A stretch of DNA of 5,011 nt from an uncultured Caulobacteraceae bacterium (GTDB taxonomy: Bacteria > Pseudomonadota > Alphaproteobacteria > Caulobacterales > Caulobacteraceae), in contig CAMLKO010000112.1 in NCBI GenBank assembly GCA_946480495.1, positions 1 through 5,011 of the forward strand, written 5' to 3'. Below the pieces are notes generated by a model, which had not been told where the DNA came from, did not search any database, and worked only from the letters and a program-made list of their open reading frames with translations. This document shows, piece by piece, positions 1 through 5,011 of this stretch. The stretch's first letter is position 1. Every line of letters starts with the position of its first letter. The position numbers and the translations under genes are program-made.

Positions 1-39
1 CCTTGCCAGACTCAAGCTTGCCCGCGAGTGTCGGCGGCC

Positions 40-1050
40 ATGACGTCTCCCGGCATTTTGCCCTGCCAGTCCATCGAGGCGCTGATCGCCGACGGCGCGA
101 TCGCGAGCGCGACGGCGTGGGCCAGCGATCAGGTGCAGCCGTCGAGCCTCGACCTGCGGCTGGGCGAAAAGGCCTGGCGCGTGCGGGCGTCCTTCCTGCC
201 CGGCGCCGGGCAGGGCGTGGCGCAGCGGCTCGACCGCGTGTCGATGCATGAACTCGACCTGACGCGCGGCGCGGTGTTCGAGAAGGGCTGCGTCTACATC
301 GCCGAGGTGCAGGAGCGGCTGGCGCTGCCGGCGGGCGTGTCGGCGCGGGCCAACCCCAAGAGCTCGACGGGCCGGGTCGACGTCTTCGTGCGGCTACTCA
401 CCGAAACCGGCGGGACGTTCGACGACGTGCCGGAGGGCTACGCCGGCAAGCTGTTCCTGGAGATCGCGCCGCAGACCTTCTCGGTTCTGGCGCGGGCGGG
501 GACGCGGCTGAACCAGCTGCGCATGCGGCGCGGCAAGGCCAACCCGACGCGCACGACCAGCGTCGGCGTCGACCTGACGCTGGAGATCGTCGGCTTCCGG
601 GCGCGGCGCCACGCGGGGATCATCGACCTCGACAAGGTCGGCGCGCACGATCCGCGCGACTACTGGGAGCCGCTGAGCGCCCGCCACGGCGAACTCGTGC
701 TCGATCCGGGCGAGTTCTACATCCTGGCCTCGAAAGAGAGCATCGAGATCGCGGCCGATGAGGCGGCCGAGATGACGCCGATCGATCCGTCCGTCGGCGA
801 GTTCCGGGTCCACTACGCGGGCTTCTTCGACCCCGGCTTCGGCACGCCCGAGGCGCACGGGCAGGGTTCGCGCGGCGTGCTGGAGGTCCGCAGCCACGAG
901 ACGCCCTTCCTGCTGGAGGACGGCCAGACGGTGGCGCGGCTCGTCTACGAGCGCCTGAGCGAGCGGCCGAGCCGGCTCTACGGTGACAGCGGGTCGCATT
1001 ACCAGTCCCAGGGCCTCAAGCTATCAAAGCACTTCAGCGCCTGGCGCTGA
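40..1050 (+). CDS. dcd: 2'-deoxycytidine 5'-triphosphate deaminase, bipartite double-length form
   Basis: Predicted cytosolic enzyme deaminating dCTP to dUTP, feeding dUMP and thymidylate synthesis. The 336-residue protein is nearly twice the length of the E. coli type (about 190 residues) and reads as two dCTP-deaminase-like halves. The N-terminal half has QPSSLDLRLG (33-42), a serine/arginine motif ANPKSSTGR (104-112) and GKLFLEI with E141, which matches the position of the family's catalytic Glu. The C-terminal half has FFDPGFG (262-268), GVLEVRSHE with E282, a GQTVARLVYE strand (295-304) and the closing YQSQGLKLSKHF (321-332), which resembles the nucleotide-covering tail of ordinary Dcd. 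I chose ATG at 40; GTG at 28 is in frame and would add MSAA, and neither has a strong ribosome binding site. No promoter is visible in the 39 bases upstream. The family is clear; which half is catalytic is not settled by sequence. Confidence 0.93.
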   Translation: MTSPGILPCQSIEALIADGAIASATAWASDQVQPSSLDLRLGEKAWRVRASFLPGAGQGVAQRLDRVSMHELDLTRGAVFEKGCVYIAEVQERLALPAGVSARANPKSSTGRVDVFVRLLTETGGTFDDVPEGYAGKLFLEIAPQTFSVLARAGTRLNQLRMRRGKANPTRTTSVGVDLTLEIVGFRARRHAGIIDLDKVGAHDPRDYWEPLSARHGELVLDPGEFYILASKESIEIAADEAAEMTPIDPSVGEFRVHYAGFFDPGFGTPEAHGQGSRGVLEVRSHETPFLLEDGQTVARLVYERLSERPSRLYGDSGSHYQSQGLKLSKHFSAWR

Positions 1051-1070
1051 GCTTCGGAACGGGCCGGAGC

Positions 1071-1092
1071 TGCCGTAAGTCGGGGAACGGCA
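1071..1092 (+). promoter_or_regulatory. Shine-Dalgarno in the loop of a small hairpin before the TraB/GumN gene
   Basis: TGCCGT (1071-1076) and ACGGCA (1087-1092) are perfect reverse complements around a 10-base loop that contains GGGGA (1082-1086), the likely ribosome binding site for the GTG at 1094. The binding site is real enough to support the start codon. Whether the hairpin folds or matters is inference, because a 6-bp stem can easily occur by chance in GC-rich DNA. Confidence 0.35.
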
Positions 1093-1093
1093 A

Positions 1094-1990
1094 GTGAAAC
1101 AGCGTCTGGGCGCCGGGGGGCGCGCCATGTGTGGTCTGGTCGCGATGGCGGCCGTGTTCTGGTGCGCGCTGTCGGGCGCGGCGGCCGCGAAACCGGCTAT
1201 GTGGGTGGTCCGCGACGCGGACTCCGAGATCTATCTCTTCGGCACGCTGCATATGCTCAACGACGGCGACGCCAGCTGGCGCACGCCGCTGTTCGAGGAC
1301 GTCTATGCGCAGGCCGGCACGCTGTGGTTCGAGGCCGACGTCGGCGACCCGGCGCACGCGAGGGCGCTGATGAGCCGCTACGGGGTCGACCCGGCCCGCC
1401 CGCTCACCGAAAAGCTCAGCGACCGGACGATGCGGCGCCTGACGCCGTTGCTGGCGCGCGAGCGCATCCCGCTGTCGGCGGTGGACTCGATGCGGCCCTG
1501 GGCGGCGGCGATGATGCTGACGGTGCAGCCCCTGCTGAACCGGGGCTATTCGATGCAGAAGGGCGCCGACGCGTCGATCACCGACCAGGCGCACGGCTCG
1601 ACCAAGCAGGTCCGCGACTTCGAGACCATGGAAGACCAGATGCGGATGCTGGCCGAGCTGCCGCAGGACGTGGAGGTCCAGTACCTCGAGGACGTCATCG
1701 ACGATCAGGTCAAGCCGGCCCACGACGGCCGCACGCTGCAGCAGGCCTGGGAGGAGGGGAACCTCGACCTGATGGCCAAGTGGCTGGTCGACGACATGCG
1801 CCGCAACCGGCCGCAGCTCTACAACGTGCTGCTGAAGGACCGTAACGAAGCCTGGGCCCGCGCCCTGACCGTCGAGATGCGTGGCAACGGCGTCGAACTG
1901 GTCAACGTCGGCGCCCTGCACATGATCGGCAAGGACGGCCTGCCGGCGCTGCTCAAGGCGCGCGGGTTTACGGTGGAGCGGGTGCAGTAG
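1094..1990 (+). CDS. TraB/GumN-family exported protein
   Basis: A 298-residue member of the TraB/GumN (TIKI-like) family, whose animal relatives are metalloproteases; bacterial roles are mostly unknown. The two family signatures with conserved histidines are present near each end: FGTLHML (49-55, H53) and VGALHMIG (272-279, H276). WFEADV (78-83, E80) and KQVRDFETMEDQ (171-182) match further conserved acidic positions, and the C-terminus KDGLPALLKARGFTVERV is typical. Residues 1-32 look like a Sec signal peptide: a basic start with K2, R4 and R10, a hydrophobic core at about 12-27, and an AAA cleavage site before K33. The mature protein is therefore probably periplasmic. No lipobox cysteine is seen. 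The GTG start is preferred because GGGGA lies 7 bases upstream and it retains the positive n-region; ATG at 1127 would lose it. It follows dcd by 43 bases on the same strand and may be cotranscribed. The specific function is unknown. Confidence 0.88.
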   Translation: MKQRLGAGGRAMCGLVAMAAVFWCALSGAAAAKPAMWVVRDADSEIYLFGTLHMLNDGDASWRTPLFEDVYAQAGTLWFEADVGDPAHARALMSRYGVDPARPLTEKLSDRTMRRLTPLLARERIPLSAVDSMRPWAAAMMLTVQPLLNRGYSMQKGADASITDQAHGSTKQVRDFETMEDQMRMLAELPQDVEVQYLEDVIDDQVKPAHDGRTLQQAWEEGNLDLMAKWLVDDMRRNRPQLYNVLLKDRNEAWARALTVEMRGNGVELVNVGALHMIGKDGLPALLKARGFTVERVQ

Positions 1991-2008
1991 AGGCGGTCAG
2001 GCCGCCTC
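1990..2008. terminator. Hairpin between convergent genes, possible bidirectional terminator
   Basis: GAGGCGG (1990-1996) and CCGCCTC (2002-2008) form a perfect 7-bp, very GC-rich stem with a 5-base loop. It spans the TAG of the TraB/GumN gene (1988-1990) and the minus-strand TGA of the monooxygenase (1999-1997), whose genes are only 6 bases apart. The position is what one expects of a shared terminator. However, no T-run follows the stem on either strand, so a canonical intrinsic terminator is not demonstrated. It might instead protect the 3' ends or cause pausing. Confidence 0.35.
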
Positions 2009-3505
2009 GTACTCGTCCAGCTTCACGTCGCGGGTTTTCGCCACGTAATCGAAGGTGAAGCCGGGCCAGAGCGTCACGTTGCGGCCCTTGGCGTCCTGGT
2101 ACCAGCTGACGCAGCCGCCCTTCTGCCAGACCGAGGCCTGCAGCTTTTCCTGCACCGCGCGGTCGTGGGCGTCGAGGACCTGGGGCTTCAGGTCGAGCGC
2201 GCGGAGCTTCTTCGCCTTCATCTTCGCAAGGGCGCTCAGCACGTAATTGATCTGCCCCTCGATCATGACGATCTGCGAGTTGTGGCCGAGTCCCGTGTTC
2301 GGCCCCAGCAGCATGAAGAAGTTGGGGAAACCCGAGACGGTGATGCCGTAGTAGCCGCGCACCCCGTCCTTCCAGGCGTCCTTGATCATCACGCCGCCCC
2401 GGCCCTTGATCGGCAGGCGGCTCAGCGAATCCGTCACGTCGAAGCCGGTGCCGTAGATGATGGCGTCGACCGGCCGCTCCACGCCGTCATTGCCGACGAT
2501 GGAGTGGGCGCGCACCTCGGCGATCCCGTCGGTCGCGACCTCGACGTTCGGCCGGGCCAGCGCCGGATAATAGTCGTTGGCCAGCAGCACGCGCTTGCAG
2601 CCCATGCGGTAGTCCGGCGTGACCTTGGCGCGCAGCTCGGGGTCCTTGATGGCCTTGGCGATATGGCGTTTGGCGACCTGTTCGCCGATGCGGATCGCCT
2701 TGCTGTTGTTGACCAGCGCCAGCGCGCGCGCCTCGTTGATCCAGTAGATCAGGGCGCGGAACGCCTTCCGGTAACCCGGCAGGTGCTTGAACAGGAACTG
2801 CTGGACCGGTCCGATCGGCCCGTCGATCTTCGGCAGCACCCAGGGCGGCGTGCGCTGGAAGAGGGTCAGCTTGCCCACCTTCGGCGCGATCTGCGGCACG
2901 AACTGGATGGCGGAGGCGCCGGTGCCGATGACGGCGACGTTCTTGCCGGTCAGGTCGACGTCGTGGCGCCACTGGGCGGAGTGGAAGGCCGCGCCCTTGA
3001 AGCGCTCGATGCCCTTCAGGTGCGGGATCTGCGGGATGTGCAGGGCCCCGATGCCGCTGACCAGCACGTGGGCGGAGATCGTGTCGCCGGCGTCGGTGGT
3101 GACGCGCCACAGGCCGGCCGCCTCGTCCCACTCGGCGTTTTCCATGCGGGTCTTCAGGCGCAGATGGTCATAGAGACCGTGCTTCTTGGCCACGCCCTTC
3201 AGGTAGTCGAGCAGCTCGGGTTGCGGCGGATAGAGCCGGCTCCAGTCGGCCTTCGGCTCGTAGGACAGCGAGTAGAGGTGCGAGGGGATATCGCAGGCGC
3301 AGCCCGGATAGGTGTTGTCGCGCCAGGTGCCGCCGACCTCGTCGGCCTTCTCGATGATCAGGAAGCTGTTGCGGCGGGCCTCCTTCAGCCGCGCGCCGAG
3401 GCCCAGGCCCGAAAAGCCCGCGCCGACGATCAGCACATCGACATCGGCCGTGGCGGCCTTCGTGGCGGCGGTCTTCCTACGCGGCTTGGCGACGACGGCG
3501 TCCAT
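1997..3505 (-). CDS. Flavin-containing Baeyer-Villiger-type monooxygenase
   Basis: A 502-residue, FAD- and NADPH-dependent class B flavoprotein monooxygenase, expected to insert oxygen into ketones (giving esters or lactones) or oxidise other lipophilic carbonyls or heteroatoms in the cytosol. The FAD Rossmann motif GAGFSG is at 28-33. The Baeyer-Villiger fingerprint GGTW...YPG...D is complete at 58-72. The FxGxxxHxxxW fingerprint is at 169-179, followed by R180 where P or D is more usual. The NADPH Rossmann motif is GTGASA (194-199). GCKR (302-305) places R305 where phenylacetone monooxygenase has its catalytic Arg, and YGTGFD (351-356) is the ATG-type linker motif. Length is normal for a single-domain enzyme. 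The ATG at 3505 is set by GGGAGAGG 7 bases upstream; longer in-frame readings only shadow the SDR gene. Residues 1-20 are an Ala/Lys/Arg-rich tail. It is the second gene of the SDR operon, 2 bases after the SDR stop. The substrate is unknown. Confidence 0.92.
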   Translation of the reverse strand: MDAVVAKPRRKTAATKAATADVDVLIVGAGFSGLGLGARLKEARRNSFLIIEKADEVGGTWRDNTYPGCACDIPSHLYSLSYEPKADWSRLYPPQPELLDYLKGVAKKHGLYDHLRLKTRMENAEWDEAAGLWRVTTDAGDTISAHVLVSGIGALHIPQIPHLKGIERFKGAAFHSAQWRHDVDLTGKNVAVIGTGASAIQFVPQIAPKVGKLTLFQRTPPWVLPKIDGPIGPVQQFLFKHLPGYRKAFRALIYWINEARALALVNNSKAIRIGEQVAKRHIAKAIKDPELRAKVTPDYRMGCKRVLLANDYYPALARPNVEVATDGIAEVRAHSIVGNDGVERPVDAIIYGTGFDVTDSLSRLPIKGRGGVMIKDAWKDGVRGYYGITVSGFPNFFMLLGPNTGLGHNSQIVMIEGQINYVLSALAKMKAKKLRALDLKPQVLDAHDRAVQEKLQASVWQKGGCVSWYQDAKGRNVTLWPGFTFDYVAKTRDVKLDEYEAA

Positions 3506-3507
3506 GA

Positions 3508-4356
3508 TCAGGCCTCTCCCGGCGTGCCGATGAACTTCTTCATGTTGCCCATGCCGCCCTTCATCAGGGACCAGTAGCGGGCGGGCGCGAGGCGCTGGAC
3601 GACGTCGATGAAGCGCGCGTCCGGGCCGATCAGCACGCGCGGCGCCTGGCGGTCCACGCCGCGCAGGATGGTGGCGGCGGCGGTCTTGGCCGAGGTCAGG
3701 AACATGGAGGCGAACTTCTCCGTCGCCTCCTTGGCCAGCGCCGGATCGATGCTGGCGGGGACGCGGGCGTTGGCGGCGATGGCCGTCTTGATGCCGCCGG
3801 GGTGGACCACGGTCAGCTTGACCCGCGTGCCGTCGAGCTCGTGGCGCAGGGATTCCGAGAAGCCGCGCACGCCGAACTTGCTGGCCACGTAGGGCGCCTG
3901 TCCGGGAGGGGCCAGCAGGCCAAAGACGCTGGAGATGTTCACGATGTGCGCCTTCGGCTGCTTCAGCAGCGTCGGCAGGAAGGCGTGGGTCAGCCGCACC
4001 GGCGCCCAGAAGTTGATGTCCATCAGCCATTCGAAGTCGGCCAGCGGGATCTGGTCGAACCGGCCCATCAGCGCGACGCCGGCGTTGTTGATCAGCAGGG
4101 TGACGCGCCCATGCTCGGCCAGAATGGCGTCGGGGAGGGCGGCCAGCGCCTTGCGGTCGGCGACGTCCAGCACATGCTCGGTAACCTTCACGCCCTTCGC
4201 GCGGGCCTCGGCGGCGACGGTGGCGAGCTGTTCGGCGTTGCGGTCGGCGAGCGCGAGGTCGCAGCCCCTGGCGGCCAGCTGGCGCGCCAGCTCCGCGCCG
4301 ATGCCGCTCGCGGCCCCTGTGACAACGGCTACACCGCCTTTGACATCGAATCCCAC
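3508..4356 (-). CDS. Short-chain dehydrogenase/reductase (SDR), classical type
   Basis: A 282-residue NAD(P)-dependent oxidoreductase, probably interconverting an alcohol and a ketone or aldehyde in the cytosol. Classical SDR landmarks appear in order: cofactor motif TGAASGIG (13-20); D38 at the end of the second strand, suggesting NAD(H) preference; DV at 64-65; NNAG at 90-93; and an apparently complete catalytic tetrad N115, S143, Y156, K160 (YVASK). The HPGGIKT turn is at 185-191. A tail of about 20 residues after 260 (YWSLMKGGMGNMKKFIG) extends past the usual core, and the protein resembles SadH-like SDRs found beside monooxygenases. GTG at 4356 is the start: GGGGA lies 7 bases upstream, and an in-frame TAA further upstream leaves no alternative ATG, GTG or TTG. 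It is first in the operon, directly facing the operator region. It may supply the ketone to, or process the product of, the downstream monooxygenase (inference). Confidence 0.93.
   Translation of the reverse strand: MGFDVKGGVAVVTGAASGIGAELARQLAARGCDLALADRNAEQLATVAAEARAKGVKVTEHVLDVADRKALAALPDAILAEHGRVTLLINNAGVALMGRFDQIPLADFEWLMDINFWAPVRLTHAFLPTLLKQPKAHIVNISSVFGLLAPPGQAPYVASKFGVRGFSESLRHELDGTRVKLTVVHPGGIKTAIAANARVPASIDPALAKEATEKFASMFLTSAKTAAATILRGVDRQAPRVLIGPDARFIDVVQRLAPARYWSLMKGGMGNMKKFIGTPGEA
3513..3520 (-). promoter_or_regulatory. Ribosome binding site of the monooxygenase
   Basis: On the minus strand GGGAGAGG lies inside the last codons of the SDR gene, 7 bases before the monooxygenase ATG at 3505. 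The SDR stop TGA (3510-3508) falls between this site and the ATG, leaving a 2-base intergenic gap. This arrangement fits translational coupling and fixes the monooxygenase start. Confidence 0.7.
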
Positions 4357-4363
4357 GTCGCGA

Positions 4364-4368
4364 TCCCC
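4364..4368 (-). promoter_or_regulatory. Ribosome binding site supporting the SDR GTG start
   Basis: GGGGA on the minus strand lies 7 bases before the GTG at 4356. It overlaps an out-of-frame ATG at 4370 that would begin a 13-codon reading frame ending inside the SDR gene. The spacing and the SDR Rossmann motif 12 residues in support GTG as the true start. Confidence 0.55.
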
Positions 4369-4378
4369 ATATGGCTTT

Positions 4379-4396
4379 CTAAGGCTTGCACCTTAG
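4379..4396. promoter_or_regulatory. Operator half 1: CTAAGG-N6-CCTTAG palindrome
   Basis: CTAAGG (4379-4384) and CCTTAG (4391-4396) are perfect inverted 6-bp arms around cttgca. An 18-bp dyad is a usual size for a TetR-family operator. It lies between the SDR and TetR genes, covers the candidate -35 of the TetR promoter, and sits just downstream of the expected SDR transcription start. The same arms recur at 4408-4425. Seeing the repeat is certain; binding by the adjacent TetR protein is inference from position. Confidence 0.7.
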
Positions 4397-4414
4397 ACGG
4401 CGTCGATCTAAGGT
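4386..4414 (+). promoter_or_regulatory. Candidate promoter of the TetR gene
   Basis: TTGCAC (4386-4391) and TAAGGT (4409-4414) are separated by 17 bases, a fair match to a sigma-70 type -35/-10 pair. Transcription would start near 4421, about 34 bases before the TTG start codon. Both elements fall within the palindromes, which fits autorepression. The match is by eye and the -10 is imperfect. Confidence 0.4.
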
Positions 4415-4433
4415 GTTTACCTTAGGAACGCAA
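4406..4433 (-). promoter_or_regulatory. Candidate promoter of the SDR-monooxygenase operon
   Basis: On the minus strand TTGCGT (4433-4428) and TTAGAT (4411-4406) are 16 bases apart. Transcription would begin near 4399, about 43 bases before the SDR GTG. The -10 overlaps the -10 proposed for the opposite TetR promoter, so the two promoters would compete and share the operators. The match is by eye; other pairings are possible. Confidence 0.35.
4408..4425. promoter_or_regulatory. Operator half 2: CTAAGGT-N4-ACCTTAG palindrome
   Basis: This second copy has perfect 7-bp arms (CTAAGGT 4408-4414, ACCTTAG 4419-4425) around gttt. Its centre is 29 bp from that of the first copy, with 11 bases between the two elements. 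It covers the candidate -10 of the TetR promoter and the -10/-35 spacer of the candidate SDR promoter, so one bound repressor dimer could block both. As the better palindrome it may be the higher-affinity site (inference). Confidence 0.72.
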
Positions 4434-4443
4434 TAGGCAATGT

Positions 4444-4447
4444 GAGG
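4444..4447 (+). promoter_or_regulatory. Ribosome binding site that decides the TTG start of the TetR gene
   Basis: GAGG lies 7 bases before TTG at 4455. The TGA at 4443-4445, in the TetR reading frame, overlaps this site and excludes any start further upstream. No ATG or GTG occurs in frame before the helix-turn-helix region, so TTG with this site is the only plausible initiation. Confidence 0.6.
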
Positions 4448-4454
4448 CAGGCGG

Positions 4455-5011
4455 TTGGCCGCTCCGAAGACACGCGATCGGGTCCTGGAAAGCTCGCTGG
4501 AGCTGTTCAACGTGCGTGGCGTCTCCAACGTCACGACGGCCGAGATCGCGCGCACGGTCGGGATCAACGAGGGCAACCTCTACTACTACTTCCAGAAGAA
4601 GGAGCAGCTGGTCACCGCGCTCTTCGACGCCTTCGAGGCCGAGATCCGCGTGACCGCCGCCGGCGACCTGAAGAACCCGACCGACCCGTCGGAGTACATC
4701 GGCTACCTGCGCGGCTGGTTCGCCACCGCCTGGCGCTATCGCTTCGTACAGCGGGATATCTCCGCGTTGTTCGAAATGGCGCCTGGCCTGCGCGAGCGCG
4801 CGGCGGTGATGATCACCGACGCCGAAGACGCCTCACGCCGCGTGCTCAAGCAGGTGGTGGACGCGGGCCTGCTGACCTTCGAGCCGGAGATGCTGGAGCC
4901 GCTGCTGGCCAACGTCTGGATCGTCTCCAGCCACTGGATCGACCACCTGGCGCTGCGCCAGCACGCGCGCGAGCTGGGCCCGGCCGACCTCGACTGGGGT
5001 TTCCGCCAGGT
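4455..5011 (+). CDS. TetR/AcrR-family transcriptional regulator, 3' end outside window
   Basis: The 185 visible residues form a TetR-type repressor: an N-terminal DNA-binding domain and a helical ligand-binding and dimerisation domain. The helix-turn-helix spans about residues 26-46, with TTAEIARTVGINEGNLYYYF followed by QKKEQL, the standard TetR signature in which the recognition helix ends in LYYYF and K49 follows. Residues 55-185 are mainly helical and diverged, as expected of a ligand pocket. Family proteins are usually about 190-220 residues, so only a short tail is likely missing at the window edge. The start is TTG at 4455. The gene is divergent from the SDR-monooxygenase operon across 98 bases containing two CTAAGG-N6-CCTTAG palindromes, so it probably represses both itself and that operon until a small lipophilic ligand releases it (inference). 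The ligand cannot be predicted. Confidence 0.9.
   Translation, partial: MAAPKTRDRVLESSLELFNVRGVSNVTTAEIARTVGINEGNLYYYFQKKEQLVTALFDAFEAEIRVTAAGDLKNPTDPSEYIGYLRGWFATAWRYRFVQRDISALFEMAPGLRERAAVMITDAEDASRRVLKQVVDAGLLTFEPEMLEPLLANVWIVSSHWIDHLALRQHARELGPADLDWGFRQ

Noticed and set aside
394..999. Minus-strand open frame within dcd
   Set aside because: A compositional shadow of a well-supported gene; no motif and no ribosome binding site noted.
1117..1168. Lipoprotein signal in the TraB/GumN protein (C13 or C24)
   Set aside because: Neither cysteine is preceded by a lipobox of the L-A/S-G/A-C type; an ordinary signal peptidase I site after the Ala run fits better.
1034..1921. Long minus-strand open frame of 295 codons
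   Set aside because: It is antisense to the TraB/GumN gene, whose signal peptide and two histidine motifs are clear; the antisense product has no recognisable feature.
2165..3577. Long plus-strand open frame of 470 codons
   Set aside because: It is antisense to the monooxygenase, rich in Val, Asp, Arg and His as expected of the complement of high-GC codons, and shows no domain motif.
3506..4030. Extension of the monooxygenase frame upstream of 3505 (minus strand), giving a 677-residue fusion
   Set aside because: The extra 175 residues are an arginine/alanine-rich shadow of the SDR gene in another frame, while the ATG at 3505 has a strong ribosome binding site and the normal protein length.
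4389..4415. Transcription terminator or riboswitch from the 9-bp inverted repeat
   Set aside because: The arms are part of two regularly spaced palindromes upstream of both genes, and there is no T-run. DNA-binding sites explain the pattern better.
4379..4576. Minus-strand open frame of 65 codons over the TetR start and operators
   Set aside because: It runs antisense through the helix-turn-helix coding region and across the operator repeats, with no motif. The TetR reading is much better supported.

Overview
The window is high-GC DNA (roughly two thirds G+C by eye), densely coding, with strong G/C preference at third codon positions. The double-length dCTP deaminase at the left end is a form I associate with Alphaproteobacteria. 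Together with the base composition and the SDR/Baeyer-Villiger monooxygenase/TetR cluster, this suggests an alphaproteobacterium, perhaps of the Caulobacterales type. The order is inference; the class is reasonably supported.

Layout. Bases 40-1050 (+) encode a complete bipartite dCTP deaminase (pyrimidine nucleotide metabolism). After a 43-base gap comes a complete exported TraB/GumN-family protein (1094-1990, +). It ends 6 bases from the stop of a convergent gene, and a perfect 7-bp hairpin spans both stop codons. The minus strand then carries a two-gene operon read right to left: a classical short-chain dehydrogenase/reductase (4356-3508), followed 2 bases later by a flavoprotein Baeyer-Villiger-type monooxygenase (3505-1997). 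Its ribosome binding site lies inside the 3' end of the SDR gene. To the right, a TetR-family regulator starts from a TTG codon at 4455 (+) and runs off the window end, with its last residues missing.

The most informative region is the 98-base intergenic space between the SDR and the TetR gene. It holds two copies of an 18-bp inverted repeat, CTAAGG-N6-CCTTAG, centred 29 bp apart. Both overlap plausible divergent promoters. The arrangement suggests an autoregulated TetR repressor that also controls the SDR-monooxygenase operon, analogous in layout to the mycobacterial ethR/ethA pair. The likely chemistry is alcohol/ketone interconversion by the SDR coupled to oxygen insertion or other monooxygenation by the flavoprotein, induced by an unknown lipophilic ligand. 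The substrate cannot be read from the sequence.

No RNA genes, mobile elements, CRISPR arrays or gene remnants were seen, and no gene-free stretch exceeds 100 bases. I found no evidence of a wholly new system; the regulatory region is the best lead.
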